NCBI RefSeq assembly: GCF_018336935.1
Contig: NZ_CP068771.1
Coordinates: 124,001-188,000 of the forward strand
DNA length: 64,000 nt
Source: Serratia plymuthica
GTDB lineage: Bacteria > Pseudomonadota > Gammaproteobacteria > Enterobacterales > Enterobacteriaceae
Direction: 5' to 3'
Shown here: one piece after another, positions 15,668 to 27,006 of the stretch
Layout of the letters: each line of letters starts with the position of its first letter
Position numbering within the stretch: the first letter of the stretch is position 1
Notes under the pieces: model-generated
Told to the model about the DNA's origin: nothing
The model's database searches: none
Seen by the model: the letters and a program-made list of their open reading frames with translations, nothing else
Position numbers and translations under genes: made by a program

Positions 15668-15717
15668 AGGACACGGGGATTTTCAATCCCCTGCTCTACC
15701 GACTGAGCTATCCGGGC
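15642..15717 (-). tRNA. tRNA-Phe (GAA)
   Basis: The reverse complement begins GCCCGGATAGCTCAGTCGGT, has the anticodon loop TTGAAAA with anticodon GAA, the T-arm GGTTCGATTCC, and an encoded CCA. It is 76 nt long with a complete acceptor stem (GCCCGGA/TCCGGGC). It corresponds to pheU of E. coli by position next to yjdC. The ICE is inserted at its 3' end and leaves the gene intact. Confidence 0.97.
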
Positions 15718-15877
15718 AACGCGCAGCATTAAACCGTATTGGGCGGGGGCCGTCAACGGCTTTATGCGTGAAATACCTGAAAAAGCATTCGGTTGCTGAC
15801 TTTTCAGGCAGGGAGCGCAAAAGTACGCCCGTTTTGGTGGCGAAAGTGCCTCGGCAGCCCGGCTTTCCGCCGTTCAA

Positions 15878-16453
15878 TCAGCCTAATGCGCCGTTCCTGC
15901 GGCACTGCGCTACCTGCAAGATATCTTCCGCCAGCCGTTTGGCGACGGATACATCCTGGAGCTGGCGTTTTACCAGCAGTTTGCTCAGACAACCTTCCTG
16001 AATCAGCTCCATTTGCTGCGCCACCATATCGGCGTCGTCGGCGTCCATTTGGCGCAACAGGTCGCGGGTCAGCTCCAGCGATGTCAGCTTCTGCTGCTCC
16101 GCCAATTGGTGTATCGGGTGATCCGTTTCCGGGAAGAAGCTGCAGGCGGCGATAAACAGGCAACCGGGATAGCGATCGTGCTGCACGTATTCCGCCAGCA
16201 CGTCATAGCGCGCCAGCAGCTTTTGCTGCGGGCTCAGGTTTTCGTCCAGCAGCAGTTGGCGGCGCCAGGTATCGATTTGCTGGCCGTGGTAGCGCAGGCT
16301 GTCGTACAGCAGCGCCTCGCGGTCCGGCCAAAAGCGTTTGAGATCGCCGGGCTGCACCTCAAGTTTTTCCGCCAGCATTTCCAACGTGGTGGTCGCCAGG
16401 CCCTGTTGTTCCAACAGCCCCAGTGCGGTATCAAGAACGTGTTCACGTTGCAC
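15878..16453 (-). CDS. yjdC: TetR-family transcriptional regulator YjdC
   Basis: The 191-aa protein has an N-terminal TetR helix-turn-helix ([20 protein letters not shown]) and an all-helical ligand domain. It matches YjdC over its length ([37 protein letters not shown]). Its position after dsbD and before tRNA-Phe is as in E. coli. The GTG at 16453 is the start because GGAGGA lies 7 bases upstream; an in-frame TTG at 16468 would read through the ribosome-binding site. The ligand and targets are not known. The small gap to dsbD suggests cotranscription. Confidence 0.88.
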   Translation of the reverse strand: MQREHVLDTALGLLEQQGLATTTLEMLAEKLEVQPGDLKRFWPDREALLYDSLRYHGQQIDTWRRQLLLDENLSPQQKLLARYDVLAEYVQHDRYPGCLFIAACSFFPETDHPIHQLAEQQKLTSLELTRDLLRQMDADDADMVAQQMELIQEGCLSKLLVKRQLQDVSVAKRLAEDILQVAQCRRNGALG

Positions 16454-16493
16454 TTGTGCTTCCTCCAAATTCGATTCCGAACTTCAGTGTTAT

Positions 16494-18197
16494 TTATTGC
16501 ACCGCTTTCTGCAAATGCGCGTTAAACGCCGGCGCATCCATAAATCCGGTTACCCGCTGGGCCGTCAGCTCTTGGCCTGCACCGTTAAAGAACAGAATGG
16601 TCGGCAGCCCAAGGACCTTCAGGTGATTGAGCAACGCCGCCTGTTCGGCGTCGTTGGCGGTGACGTCCGCCTGTAGTAATACCACGTTAGCCAGCTTAGC
16701 CTGAACCGCCGCGTTGCTGAAAGTATATTTCTCGAACTCCTTGCAGGCGACGCACCAGTCGGCGTACAGATCCAGCATCACCGGTTTCCCCTGTGCCTGC
16801 TGCAGCGCCAGATTGAGTTGTTCCACGCTATCAATCCGCGTGAAGTTCAGGTGCGGCAGGTTGGCCTGCTGCGCGCTGGTGGCGCCGAAGGCCCAGTCTT
16901 GCAGCGGCTTTGCGGCTATCACCGCTGCCGCCAGCAGCAGCAGCTGTAATGCGCGCGCCCAGCCGCGTGAGGTTTTCAGACTCAGGGCGAAGGCCCAGCC
17001 GAAGAACGCCAGACCCAGCAGGCTCCACATCCGCAGCCCCCACAGGTCGCCGAGCACCCGCTCCAACAGGAATACCGGCAGCGCCAGGATCACGAAGCCG
17101 AAGGCTTCTTTTACATACTGCATCCACGGCCCGCTGCGGGGCAGCAGGCGGTTGCCGAACAGGGTTGCCAGCACCAGCGGGATGCCCATCCCCAACGCGT
17201 AGAGATACAAAGTGCCGCCGCCGGCCCACATATTGCCGCTCTGGGCGATGTAAAGCAGGATGGCGCTGAGCGGCGCGGTGGTGCAGGGCGAACAAATTAA
17301 TCCGGCCAGCGCGCCCATCAGGAACACGCCGGGCAGCGAGCCGCCTTTTTGGGTATTGCTCCAGCCCGCCAGCCGCGTTTGCAGCGAAGAAGGGAGCTGC
17401 AGCGAATACAGGCCAAACATCGACAGCGCCAGCGCGATAAACAACACCGACAGGCCGATCAACACGTACGGATGCTGCAACGCCGCCTGGAACTGCAGCC
17501 CGGCGGCCGCGACGACCAGGCCAAGCAGGGTATAGGTGAGTGCCATGCCCTGTACGTAAACCACCGCCAGCGCCAGGATGCGCCCGCTGCTGTGCGGCTT
17601 TTCGCGGCCCAGAATGATGCCCGAAATCAGCGGGTACATCGGCAGCACGCAGGGAGTGAAGGCAATGCCGATACCGATCAACAGGGCCCAAAGCGGCGAA
17701 AACGGCAGGCTGGCCGGCGCGGGTTCCGTTGGCGCGTCAACGGGCGGTGCGGCGGCGCTCACCGCATCCAGCGGGATCACCCGCGTTTCAGGCGGGTAGC
17801 AGAAACCGGCCTCCGCGCAGCCCTGATAGGTTACGCTCAGGCTGGCGCCGGTGGCCGCCTGTTGCAGTGGAATTTTCAACGCGAGTTGTTGCTTGAAAAT
17901 AGCGACGTCACCGAAGAATTCATCCTTGTGGCTCAGTCCTTCGGGCAACGTAAAGGTGCCTAGCGTTGCCTGCTGCGGTACCAGCTTGATCTGCTGACGA
18001 TAGAGGTAGTAACCGGGGCGGATTTGCCAGTTCAGGGCCAACTGGTGATTCTGTTGTTTAAAGTCAAAGGCGAATGCCTGATCGACAGGCACGAACTGGC
18101 TGCCGCCGCTTTGGCCGAACAAGGAGGCCTGAGCCGCCTGCGGCAAAAAAAACAGGCTGCAGAGCAGGAATATTACTTTAATGAGGCGTTGATCCAT
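16494..18197 (-). CDS. dsbD: Thiol:disulfide interchange protein DsbD
   Basis: DsbD carries electrons from cytoplasmic thioredoxin across the inner membrane to periplasmic DsbC, DsbG and CcmG. The 567 aa match the family length. There is a signal peptide (residues 1-25), an N-terminal alpha domain with [10 protein letters not shown], a transmembrane beta domain of about eight spans containing TPCVLPM and [14 protein letters not shown], and a C-terminal thioredoxin-like gamma domain with [10 protein letters not shown]. All redox Cys pairs are present. Its start overlaps the end of cutA, as in E. coli, and yjdC follows. Confidence 0.96.
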   Translation of the reverse strand: MDQRLIKVIFLLCSLFFLPQAAQASLFGQSGGSQFVPVDQAFAFDFKQQNHQLALNWQIRPGYYLYRQQIKLVPQQATLGTFTLPEGLSHKDEFFGDVAIFKQQLALKIPLQQAATGASLSVTYQGCAEAGFCYPPETRVIPLDAVSAAAPPVDAPTEPAPASLPFSPLWALLIGIGIAFTPCVLPMYPLISGIILGREKPHSSGRILALAVVYVQGMALTYTLLGLVVAAAGLQFQAALQHPYVLIGLSVLFIALALSMFGLYSLQLPSSLQTRLAGWSNTQKGGSLPGVFLMGALAGLICSPCTTAPLSAILLYIAQSGNMWAGGGTLYLYALGMGIPLVLATLFGNRLLPRSGPWMQYVKEAFGFVILALPVFLLERVLGDLWGLRMWSLLGLAFFGWAFALSLKTSRGWARALQLLLLAAAVIAAKPLQDWAFGATSAQQANLPHLNFTRIDSVEQLNLALQQAQGKPVMLDLYADWCVACKEFEKYTFSNAAVQAKLANVVLLQADVTANDAEQAALLNHLKVLGLPTILFFNGAGQELTAQRVTGFMDAPAFNAHLQKAVQ

Positions 18198-18496
18198 AAC
18201 AGGTAGTCTTTATCTCCAGCCATCACCGGCAGCACCAACAGCTCGGGCGTTTGATACGGGTGATGTTGTTTCAGGGTATTGAGCAGGGCGTCTTGATGGC
18301 GGCGGTCGCTTTTGAACAACATCTGCACTTCGTATTCCTGTTCCAGTTTCCCTTCCCAGTAATAGAGCGATGTCGCGCCGGGCAGCAGCGTGGCGCAGGC
18401 TGCCAGCTTTTCCCCCAAAACCCGGGCCGCCAGGTCTTGCGCGGTAGCCTCATCGGGTGCAGTGCAGAGTATGACGACAGCTTCGCAATCAGACAT
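18173..18496 (-). CDS. cutA: Divalent-cation tolerance protein CutA
   Basis: This 107-aa protein of the trimeric, PII-like CutA family is linked to copper tolerance and proposed to interact with DsbD. It has the family core [40 protein letters not shown] and the [13 protein letters not shown] loop. The ATG at 18496 ([10 protein letters not shown]) is used: GAGGGCTGAAA precedes it and the length fits E. coli CutA; an upstream in-frame start would add five residues. Its end overlaps the dsbD start by 25 bases, indicating coupled translation. Confidence 0.93.
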   Translation of the reverse strand: MSDCEAVVILCTAPDEATAQDLAARVLGEKLAACATLLPGATSLYYWEGKLEQEYEVQMLFKSDRRHQDALLNTLKQHHPYQTPELLVLPVMAGDKDYLLWINASLK

Positions 18497-18595
18497 TTTC
18501 AGCCCTCTCATCCAGATTATCAGTAGGCACTATACCCTGAAGGCGAGTTGGCTAGAAGGCGAGTTTATCGCCAGTGAGGCGAGGTTCGGGAGAGA

Positions 18596-18616
18596 ACCGG
18601 GGCCGCAGCCCCGGTA
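18596..18616 (-). terminator. Hairpin after dcuA
   Basis: ACCGGGGC-cgca-GCCCCGGT lies 7 bases downstream of the dcuA stop on the minus strand. The stem is strong but the following T-run is poor, so it may be a stability hairpin rather than an efficient terminator. Confidence 0.45.
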
Positions 18617-18622
18617 AAAACA

Positions 18623-19924
18623 TTACAACATCACGCTGCCCAGCAGGAAGCCGAACAGCACCGACAATACCACCCCGATGGTGCCGGGGATAAAGAACGG
18701 GTGGTTAAACACGAAACGCCCGATGCGCGTGGTGCCGGTATCGTCCATCTGCACCGCCGCGACCAGTGTCGGGTAGGTCGGCAGAATGAACAGGCCGGAA
18801 ACGGCGGCGAAGGACGCGATGGCGGTCAGCGGCGAGACGTTCAGCGCCAGCGCCATCGGCATCAGCGCCTTGGCGGTGGCGGCCTGCGAGTACAGCAGCG
18901 CCGAACAGAAGAAGAAAATCACCGCCAGCAGCCACGGATGGGATTGAATGACTGCGCCTGCGGTCTCTTTGATCCAGTCGATGTTGGCCTGCACGAAGGT
19001 ATCGCCCAACCAGGCCACGCCCAGAATACAGATACAGGCGCTCATGCCGGCTTTGAAAGTACTGGAGTTGAGCACCATATCGGTGTCGACCCGGCACAGC
19101 AGGGTGGTCAGGGTAGCGACGCTCAGCATGATGATCAAAATGGCATTGGTGGTGTTCATCAAGGGTTTTGCCACCAACCCAAGGCCCGGGCTGTTGATGA
19201 TGGCGTAGGCCACCACGCAGACCACGCCCAGCAGGAACAGCAGCACCGAGGCTTTGGCGCGCGGTTTGATGTCTATCGCCTTGTTGCCGCGCAGGGTGAT
19301 CAGGCCTTCTTCCAGGCGTTTCAGGTAAACCGGATCGTCAGACAGTTTGGAGTCAAACAGCCAGGACACCAGCAGCGACATCAACAGCACGGCGCAGAAG
19401 GTGGACGGCATCACCACCATCAGCATGTGCAGATAACTGACGCCGTGACCTTCCATCACTGAAGACATGTACACCACGGCGGCGGAGATCGGCGAGGCGG
19501 TGATGGCAATCTGCGCCGCCACTACGGCGGTAGACAGCGGTCGGCAAGGCTTGATGCCCTGTTCTTTCGCCACTTCGGCGATGACCGGCAGTGCGGAGAG
19601 CGAGATATTGCCGGTGCCGGCGAAGATAGTCAGGAAATAGGTGACGATCGGCGCCAGAATCGTGATGTGTTTAGGGTTCTTGCGCAGCAGTTTTTCCGTT
19701 TGCTGAACCAGATAATCCATACCGCCGGCCACCTGCATGGCCGAGATCGCGGCAATCACCGCCATGATGATGGAAATAACGTCGAAGGGGATGCTGCCCG
19801 GCTTAACGCCAATCAACGCGAGGACCAAAACCCCCAATCCGCCTGCAAATCCGATGCCGATACCGCCCAATCTGGCCCCTAAAAAAATGGCCAGCAGAAC
19901 GATAACCAATTCTACGGCTAACAT
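18623..19924 (-). CDS. dcuA: Anaerobic C4-dicarboxylate transporter DcuA
   Basis: This 433-aa inner-membrane antiporter exchanges aspartate/fumarate/succinate and related C4-dicarboxylates. Length and sequence match DcuA (start MLAVELVIVLLAIFLGARLGG; QQTEKLLRKNPKHITILAPI; AVVAAQIAITASPISAAVVY; GSVML at the C-terminus). About ten hydrophobic segments are evident. It lies downstream of aspA on the same strand, as in E. coli. Aspartate taken up by DcuA is turned to fumarate by AspA for the fumarate reductase encoded further right. A terminator and a dispersed repeat separate it from aspA. Confidence 0.95.
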   Translation of the reverse strand: MLAVELVIVLLAIFLGARLGGIGIGFAGGLGVLVLALIGVKPGSIPFDVISIIMAVIAAISAMQVAGGMDYLVQQTEKLLRKNPKHITILAPIVTYFLTIFAGTGNISLSALPVIAEVAKEQGIKPCRPLSTAVVAAQIAITASPISAAVVYMSSVMEGHGVSYLHMLMVVMPSTFCAVLLMSLLVSWLFDSKLSDDPVYLKRLEEGLITLRGNKAIDIKPRAKASVLLFLLGVVCVVAYAIINSPGLGLVAKPLMNTTNAILIIMLSVATLTTLLCRVDTDMVLNSSTFKAGMSACICILGVAWLGDTFVQANIDWIKETAGAVIQSHPWLLAVIFFFCSALLYSQAATAKALMPMALALNVSPLTAIASFAAVSGLFILPTYPTLVAAVQMDDTGTTRIGRFVFNHPFFIPGTIGVVLSVLFGFLLGSVML

Positions 19925-19940
19925 AGTGTCTACTCCTTAA

Positions 19941-20065
19941 AATAAGATATCCCCGTCATCCTTGAAACTGCATCGGTGTTGGCTGCGAGCACTCACCCCA
20001 GTCACTTACTTGAGTAAGCTCCTGGGGACTTGCGCTCTTGCCGCCTTGATGCAGCCCCAATGATT
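19941..20065. repeat. Dispersed palindromic repeat, copy 1
   Basis: The stretch CCCCGTCATCCTTGAAACTG... with core CACTCACCCCAGTCACTTAC and CTCCTGGGGACT is related to 27916-28030, where the core reads CACTCACTAACCTCAGTCGC. It is internally self-complementary (ACTTACT/AGTAAG, CCCCAG/CTGGGG). It looks like an intergenic repeat of the ERIC/REP type typical of this group; the class name is not known to me. Confidence 0.55.
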
Positions 20066-20116
20066 TGGGGTATAAATTGAAAAAAAAACGTTAAAATTTT
20101 GTGGGCGCCGGAAAGT

Positions 20117-20155
20117 AAAAAGGCACGCTATCCAGAGGATTTAGCGTGCCTTTTT
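20117..20155 (-). terminator. Terminator after aspA
   Basis: AAAAAGGCACGCTA-tccagaggatt-TAGCGTGCCTTTTT. A 9-bp GC-containing stem is flanked by A and T runs, so it works in both directions. It lies 20 bases beyond the aspA stop. Confidence 0.85.
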
Positions 20156-20175
20156 AGGGCTACCGGGTGTATCTG

Positions 20176-21612
20176 TTATTGTTCATTTTCATCCGTATAG
20201 CGTTTGGCTTTATAGGCCGGGTGCATCAGGTTCTCCACGGAGAAGATGTCATCCAGCTCGGCTTCGGTCAGCAGGCCGCGTTCCAGCACCACTTCGCGCA
20301 CGCTCTTGCCGGTTTCGGCGCAGATCTTCCCGACGATGTCACCGTTGTGGTGGCCAATGAACGGGTTCAGATAGGTGACGATACCGATAGAGTTGAACAC
20401 GTAGTGTTCGCACACTTCTTTGTTCGCGGTAATGCCGTTGATGCATTTTTCCAGCAGGTTATAGCAGGCGTTGGTCAGGATATGGATTGACTCAAACATC
20501 GCCTGGCCAATCACCGGCTCCATCACGTTCAACTGCAGCTGGCCCGCTTCGGCGGCCATGGTAACGCAAGTGTCGTTGCCAATCACCTTGAAACACACTT
20601 GATTGACCACTTCCGGTATCACCGGGTTCACCTTGGCCGGCATGATGGAGGAGCCCGCCTGCAGTTCCGGCAGGTTGATTTCGTTCAGGCCGGCGCGCGG
20701 GCCTGAAGATAGCAGGCGCAGGTCGTTACAAATCTTGGACAGTTTCACCGCCAGACGTTTCAATGCGCTGTGCACCATCACGTAGGCGCCGCAATCGGAG
20801 GTGGCTTCGATCAGGTCTTCGGCCGGCAATACCGGCAGGTTGCTGACTTCCGCCAGTTTTTGTACCGCCAGGTGCTGGTAGCCTTCCGGCGTGTTCAGCG
20901 CAGTACCAATCGCCGTGGCGCCCAGGTTCACTTCCAGCAGCAGTTCTGCCGTGCGATGCAGGTTACGGGTTTCTTCTTTCAGCAGCACGCTGAACGCATG
21001 GAATTCCTGCCCCAGGGTCATAGGTACGGCATCCTGCAACTGGGTGCGGCCCATTTTCAGAATGGTTTCGAACTCTTTCGCTTTGCGATCAAAGCCTTCA
21101 CGCAGCTGGTTGATGGCGTCGATCAGTTTCTGGTTGGAGGCGTACACCGCGATGCGGAAACCGGTAGGGTAGGCGTCGTTGGTCGACTGGCATTTATTAA
21201 GGTGATCGTTAGGGTTCAGGTATTGATATTCGCCTTTCTGATGGCCCATCAGTTCCAGACCGATATTCGCCAGCACTTCGTTGGTATTCATGTTCAGCGA
21301 GGTACCCGCGCCGCCCTGGAACACGTCGACCGGGAACTGGTCCATGCATTTGCCTTTATCCAACACTTCGTCACAGGCCTGGATGATGACATCGGCGATG
21401 TTACGCGGAATGGTTTTCAGCTCTTTATTTGCCAGCGCTGCGGCTTTTTTTACCATCACCATGCCACGGACAAACTCGGGCACATCGCTGATTTTGCTGT
21501 TGCTGATATAGAAGTTTTCAATCGCACGCAGGGTATGAACACCGTAATAGGCTTCTGCGGGGACTTCACGTGTTCCTAACAGGTCTTCTTCGATACGAAT
21601 GTTGTTTGACAT
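20176..21612 (-). CDS. aspA: Aspartate ammonia-lyase (aspartase)
   Basis: AspA catalyses reversible L-aspartate to fumarate plus ammonia. The 478-aa protein has the fumarase/aspartase signature [11 protein letters not shown], and earlier [13 protein letters not shown] and [15 protein letters not shown] motifs (here [11 protein letters not shown]). Length equals the E. coli enzyme. The start [18 protein letters not shown] matches the family. It supplies fumarate for anaerobic respiration with DcuA and Frd. A good CRP site lies 186 bases upstream (21798-21813). Confidence 0.97.
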   Translation of the reverse strand: MSNNIRIEEDLLGTREVPAEAYYGVHTLRAIENFYISNSKISDVPEFVRGMVMVKKAAALANKELKTIPRNIADVIIQACDEVLDKGKCMDQFPVDVFQGGAGTSLNMNTNEVLANIGLELMGHQKGEYQYLNPNDHLNKCQSTNDAYPTGFRIAVYASNQKLIDAINQLREGFDRKAKEFETILKMGRTQLQDAVPMTLGQEFHAFSVLLKEETRNLHRTAELLLEVNLGATAIGTALNTPEGYQHLAVQKLAEVSNLPVLPAEDLIEATSDCGAYVMVHSALKRLAVKLSKICNDLRLLSSGPRAGLNEINLPELQAGSSIMPAKVNPVIPEVVNQVCFKVIGNDTCVTMAAEAGQLQLNVMEPVIGQAMFESIHILTNACYNLLEKCINGITANKEVCEHYVFNSIGIVTYLNPFIGHHNGDIVGKICAETGKSVREVVLERGLLTEAELDDIFSVENLMHPAYKAKRYTDENEQ

Positions 21613-21958
21613 GAGAACCTTCTTTAGTTGCTGCCGAAGTTATTATTTGTCTGATAACCAAATCATGTTGCCGAAGGCTTCAGGCGCGAAACGATTAACC
21701 ATGGCGCCTGTAGCTGCCCAGATCATATGCTGGTTAGTAATAAATGACTGAATCCAGATCACCTTCTGAGCCTTCTGGAATCACGCTTTTCCCGTTCTGT
21801 GATCTCATTCACGTTTGTTAACTTTAGCAATAAAAAAAGGCCTTTGGTTGAAATGGCGGCGGGATGACCCCATTGTAATGATGTCGGCCGTTTACCGGCC
21901 CCTCTTTTCGCGTTGCCGCCACCGTGCGGGAACGCGCCGCTACCTATAGGAGAACCAG
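21613..21958. other. Divergent promoter region aspA/fxsA
   Basis: The 346 bases between two divergent genes contain a CRP-type site (listed separately) and several AT-rich segments that could be promoters. I see no gene or RNA. AGGAGAACCAG at the right end is the fxsA ribosome-binding site. Confidence 0.6.
21798..21813. promoter_or_regulatory. Likely CRP-binding site for aspA
   Basis: TGTGATCTCATTCACG matches the TGTGA-N6-TCACA consensus with one mismatch. aspA of E. coli is CRP-activated, which supports the assignment. Confidence 0.65.
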
Positions 21959-22450
21959 GTGCGCTGGTTACCGTTACTGCTGATATTTCTGTTGGCTTAC
22001 ATCGAAATATCTCTCTTTATCAAGGTCGCCGCCGTATTGGGCGTGGCGATAACTCTGCTGCTGGTGGTGTTCACCTCTTGCGTCGGCATTTCGCTGGTGC
22101 GCAACCAGGGCATGAAAACCTTCGTGCAAATGCAACAGAAATTGGCCGCAGGTGAGAGCCCGGCGGCGGAAATGGTGAAAAGCGTATCGCTGGTGCTGGC
22201 GGGCTTCCTGCTGTTGGTTCCGGGGTTCTTCACCGACTTCCTCGGCCTGTTGCTGCTGCTGCCGCCGGTGCAGAAATCGCTGACGCTGAAACTGATGCCA
22301 CACCTTTCGGTTTATCGTCCCGGCGGTTGGAGCCAGGGCGGCGATGCCGCCAACGGCAACACCTTCGATGGCGAATTTCAACGTAAGGACGACGATCGTT
22401 ATACGTTGGGAAACCAGCCGGACGATCATGACAAGCGTAACGATCGTTGA
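21959..22450 (+). CDS. fxsA: FxsA family membrane protein
   Basis: The 163-aa inner-membrane protein has three to four hydrophobic segments (residues 1-20, 25-45, 75-105) and a hydrophilic C-terminal tail. FxsA (suppressor of F-plasmid exclusion of phage T7) has this shape and lies between aspA and groS in E. coli. The GTG start at 21959 follows AGGAGAACCAG. The mechanism is exclusion-related only when overproduced; the normal role is unknown. A terminator follows at once. Confidence 0.9.
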   Translation: MRWLPLLLIFLLAYIEISLFIKVAAVLGVAITLLLVVFTSCVGISLVRNQGMKTFVQMQQKLAAGESPAAEMVKSVSLVLAGFLLLVPGFFTDFLGLLLLLPPVQKSLTLKLMPHLSVYRPGGWSQGGDAANGNTFDGEFQRKDDDRYTLGNQPDDHDKRNDR

Positions 22451-22452
22451 GA

Positions 22453-22476
22453 AAACGCGGCCCCGGCCGCGTTTTT
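22453..22476 (+). terminator. Terminator after fxsA
   Basis: AAACGCGGCC-CC-GGCCGCGTTTTT: a compact GC-rich stem with a T-run, ending the fxsA transcript before the groE promoter. Confidence 0.85.
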
Positions 22477-22528
22477 CACATTTGTCCCCTCTGGATTGCC
22501 GTCAAAAGCGAAAATTTTTTTGGCCGGG

Positions 22529-22558
22529 CCCTTGAAGGGGGATGGAATGCCCCCATCT
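22529..22558 (+). promoter_or_regulatory. Sigma-32 heat-shock promoter of groSL
   Basis: The -35 element CCCTTGAA (22529-22536) and -10 element CCCCCATCT (22550-22558), with a 13-base spacer, match the sigma-32 consensus (CTTGAA and CCCCATNT). They resemble the E. coli groE promoter closely. Confidence 0.88.
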
Positions 22559-22636
22559 CAAATCCCACGAGGCCGGTAATAACAATCCGGTGACAACCCT
22601 AAGTCTGATAGAAACCTTCTTACAGGAGAGCGTTCA

Positions 22637-22930
22637 ATGAGTATTCGTCCATTGCATGACCGCGTTATCGTCAAGCGCAAAGAAGTTGAATCAAAATCTG
22701 CTGGCGGCATCGTTCTGACTGGCTCTGCAGCGGGTAAATCTACTCGTGGTGAAGTTGTGGCAGTGGGTAAAGGGCGTGTTCTGGAAAGCGGCAACATCCA
22801 GCCGCTGGATGTGAAAGTTGGCGATATCGTGATTTTCAACGACGGCTACGGCGTGAAAGCAGAGAAGATCGACAATGAAGAAGTGTTGATCATGTCCGAA
22901 AGCGACATTCTGGCAATTGTTGAAGCGTAA
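22637..22930 (+). CDS. groS: Co-chaperonin GroES
   Basis: This 97-aa co-chaperonin caps the GroEL cavity. It has the family start [18 protein letters not shown], the mobile loop [15 protein letters not shown] and the C-terminal [22 protein letters not shown] precedes the ATG. It is cotranscribed with groL 49 bases downstream from the sigma-32 promoter. Codon use is that of a highly expressed gene. Confidence 0.98.
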   Translation: MSIRPLHDRVIVKRKEVESKSAGGIVLTGSAAGKSTRGEVVAVGKGRVLESGNIQPLDVKVGDIVIFNDGYGVKAEKIDNEEVLIMSESDILAIVEA

Positions 22931-22967
22931 TTACGCTTTATCTTCTGAACTGAACGAAACGAGTTGA

Positions 22968-24626
<1,659 letters not shown>

Positions 24627-24655
24627 TCATCCCCCACACTGTCTGTGTGCTGAGA

Positions 24656-24687
24656 ACCCCGGCCAATTGGCCGGGGTTTTTTTATTC
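24656..24687 (+). terminator. Terminator of groSL
   Basis: ACCCCGGCCAATTGGCCGGGGT followed by seven T: a near-perfect 10-bp stem 30 bases after the groL stop. Confidence 0.92.
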
Positions 24688-24872
24688 TGTGCTCTTTGCC
24701 GCACTGTATTTGATGATATTTTTGCAGCCCGGGGGGATTTAGCTGGTAAACTGATATTTCATCAGCTGTCGCTCAAGGCGTTGACCCGGTACCCGTGGCA
24801 ACGGATGCTTAAGAGATAGCAACGCTTTCTGATAAGCTTGTGCAGAATTCTCAATATCATATGGGGAACAAG

Positions 24873-25217
24873 ATGCGGATTAAAGCCTTACTGGGTCTTT
24901 CGGCAGCTATGCTGCTGGCAGGTTGCAGCAGCACCAACGAACTGTCCGCCGCAGGCCAGCAGGTCAAATTTACCGACACCAAACCGGCGGCTGAATGCCA
25001 GCTGGTGGGCGAAGTGACGGGCACCCAGAGCAACTGGTTGTCCGGTAACGGTGGCGAAGGCAGCTCTATGCGCGGTGCGGCAAACGACCTGCGTAACAAG
25101 GCGGCGGCAATGGGTGGCAATGTCATCTATGGCGCAACCAGCCCGACGCAGAACCTGCTTTCAAGTTTTGCCCCGCTGGACAGCAAAATGGTTGGCCAGG
25201 TTTACAAGTGCCCCTAA
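24873..25217 (+). CDS. yjeI: DUF4156 lipoprotein YjeI
   Basis: The 114-aa outer- or inner-membrane lipoprotein has a signal peptide with lipobox LLAGC (Cys at residue 17). The mature part is nearly identical in pattern to E. coli YjeI (NELSAAGQ, AAECQLVGEVTG, NWLSGNGGEGSSMRGAANDL, MVGQVYKCP). The ATG at 24873 follows GGGGAACAAG and gives a normal lipoprotein signal; an earlier in-frame ATG at 24840 would place 11 extra residues before it. The role is unknown. Its position between groL and epmB is as in E. coli. Confidence 0.92.
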   Translation: MRIKALLGLSAAMLLAGCSSTNELSAAGQQVKFTDTKPAAECQLVGEVTGTQSNWLSGNGGEGSSMRGAANDLRNKAAAMGGNVIYGATSPTQNLLSSFAPLDSKMVGQVYKCP

Positions 25218-25245
25218 CGCAGTAACGAGCAGGGTATAACATAAA

Positions 25246-25276
25246 AAAGAGGCATGCCCGTGCATGCCTCTTTTTG
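25246..25276. terminator. Terminator between yjeI and epmB (convergent)
   Basis: AAAAGAGGCATGC-ccgt-GCATGCCTCTTTTT has A and T runs on both sides and serves both convergent genes. Confidence 0.9.
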
Positions 25277-25296
25277 TATCTGGAACGGGCAGTCGA

Positions 25297-26325
25297 TCAG
25301 CTTTGCATCAGATGCAGATCGAGAGGGGTCTTGCTTGGCTTGCCGCCGACTTCACGCGTCAGACGCGGCACCATGTAGCCTGAAACCTTGCTCAGCAGCG
25401 CCTGCATGATCGTGCGCGCTTCGTCGTCGCTGACCATAAAGTGCGCCGCGCCCTGAACCTTATCCAGTACGTGGATGTAATAGGGCAGAATGCCGGCGTC
25501 AAACAGCGCGTTGCTCAGCGTCGCCAGCGTGTCTGCGTTGTCATTGATACCGCGCAGCAGCACGCTCTGATTCAGCAATGTAACGCCTGCCAGACGCAGT
25601 TGCGCCATGCTGGCCTGTAGCTCGCGGTCAATTTCGTTGGCGTGGTTGATGTGCGTCACCATCAGCACCTGCAGGCGCGAAGCGGACAGCCGCCGGCACA
25701 GCTCCGGCGTAATGCGCGCCGGGATCACTACCGGCAGGCGGGTGTGGATACGCAGGCGTTTCAGGTGCGCAATGGCTTCCAACTCGCCGATCAGCCAGTC
25801 GAGTTCATGATCTTTCGCCATCAGCGGATCGCCGCCGGAGAAAATAATCTCATCCAGTTCCGGGTGTTGGCGGATATAATCCAGCGCCTGACGCCAGTTG
25901 GCCTTGTTGCCCTGGTTGTCCTGATACGGAAAATGGCGGCGGAAGCAGTAGCGGCAGTTGACCGCACAGCCACCCTTGACCAGCAGCAGAGCGCGGTTGC
26001 GGTATTTATGCAGCAGGCCGGGTACCACGCTGCGCTGTTCGTCCAGCGGATCGGTAGTGAAGCCGGGCGCATTGATGAATTCTTCGCTGGCGGTCAGCAC
26101 CTGGCGCAGCAGCGGGTCGTTGGCATCGCCGGGGCGCATGCGTGCCGCGAAGGCGCGAGGGACGCGCAGCGCGAACAATCGACGGGCCTCGCGGCCCTGC
26201 GGCAGGTCCGGATGCGTATTCAGTGATAAAAGCTGCAGTAATTCATCAGGATCGGTAATAACATCGGCGAGTTGATGCAACCAATCTTCTCTATATGCCG
26301 TATTTTGGGTTATAATGTGTGCCAT
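25297..26325 (-). CDS. epmB: EF-P beta-lysylation protein EpmB (lysine 2,3-aminomutase-like radical SAM enzyme)
   Basis: EpmB converts alpha-lysine to (R)-beta-lysine, which EpmA attaches to Lys34 of EF-P. The 342-aa protein has the radical-SAM motif CAVNCRYCF and the C-terminal PLP-binding region of the KamA family (HVLDKVQGAAHFMV, GYMVPRLTREVGG). It lies divergent from its substrate gene efp, with only 43 bases between, as in E. coli. Its partner gene epmA is about 5.5 kb to the right. Start MAHIITQNTAYREDWL matches the family. Confidence 0.96.
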   Translation of the reverse strand: MAHIITQNTAYREDWLHQLADVITDPDELLQLLSLNTHPDLPQGREARRLFALRVPRAFAARMRPGDANDPLLRQVLTASEEFINAPGFTTDPLDEQRSVVPGLLHKYRNRALLLVKGGCAVNCRYCFRRHFPYQDNQGNKANWRQALDYIRQHPELDEIIFSGGDPLMAKDHELDWLIGELEAIAHLKRLRIHTRLPVVIPARITPELCRRLSASRLQVLMVTHINHANEIDRELQASMAQLRLAGVTLLNQSVLLRGINDNADTLATLSNALFDAGILPYYIHVLDKVQGAAHFMVSDDEARTIMQALLSKVSGYMVPRLTREVGGKPSKTPLDLHLMQS

Positions 26326-26368
26326 TTTTTTGGCTAAGCTACCAGTTTAAATATTCAGAGGGGCCATC

Positions 26369-26935
26369 ATGGCGACTTATTCTAGCAACGATTTCCGTCC
26401 GGGTCTTAAAATCATGTTCGAAGGCGAGCCTTATGCCATCGAATCCAGCGAGTTCGTTAAGCCGGGCAAAGGCCAGGCGTTTGCACGCGTTAAAATGCGC
26501 CGTCTGCTGACCGGCAGCCGCGTAGAAAAAACCTTTAAATCTACTGACTCTTGCGAAGGCGCGGACGTTGTAGATACCAACATGAACTACCTGTACAACG
26601 ACGGTGAGTTCTACCACTTCATGCACCCTGAGACTTTCGAGCAACACGGGGTTGAAGAAAAAACCGTTTCTGACGCGGCAAAATGGCTGCAAGATAACGC
26701 GGAATGTATCGTCACGCTGTGGGACGGCCGCCCAATCGCCGTTCAGCCACCGAACTTTATCGAAGCAGAAATCACTGATACCGATCCTGGTCTGAAAGGC
26801 GATACTGCCGGTACCGGCGGCAAGCCTGCGACCCTGAGCACTGGCGCCGTGGTAAAAGTGCCATTGTTCGTACAGATTGGCGAAGTTGTCCGTGTTGATA
26901 CTCGTTCTGGCGAATACGTTTCACGCGTAAAATAA
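26369..26935 (+). CDS. efp: Translation elongation factor P
   Basis: EF-P rescues ribosomes stalled at polyproline. The 188-aa protein has three beta-barrel domains. The modified lysine is Lys34 in [15 protein letters not shown], the site acted on by EpmA and EpmB, both in this window. Start [20 protein letters not shown] equals the E. coli pattern. AGAGGGGCCATC lies before the ATG. A clear intrinsic terminator follows. The autotransporter in this window, with its Pro-rich linker, could depend on EF-P; that is inference. Confidence 0.98.
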   Translation: MATYSSNDFRPGLKIMFEGEPYAIESSEFVKPGKGQAFARVKMRRLLTGSRVEKTFKSTDSCEGADVVDTNMNYLYNDGEFYHFMHPETFEQHGVEEKTVSDAAKWLQDNAECIVTLWDGRPIAVQPPNFIEAEITDTDPGLKGDTAGTGGKPATLSTGAVVKVPLFVQIGEVVRVDTRSGEYVSRVK

Positions 26936-26944
26936 GTTTCCAAA

Positions 26945-26970
26945 CAAAGGAGCCCTGAGTGGCTCCTTTG
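26945..26970 (+). terminator. Terminator of efp
   Basis: CAAAGGAGCC-ctgagt-GGCTCCTTTG: a 10-bp stem ten bases past the efp stop, with a pyrimidine-rich tail. Confidence 0.8.
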
Positions 26971-27006
26971 CTTTATCCCCTTCCGCATATCGTTGGCAGA
27001 CTCAGC

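Noticed and set aside
16910..17963. Several rightward frames opposite dsbD
   Set aside because: Arg/Pro/Gln-rich shadows of a GC-rich gene.
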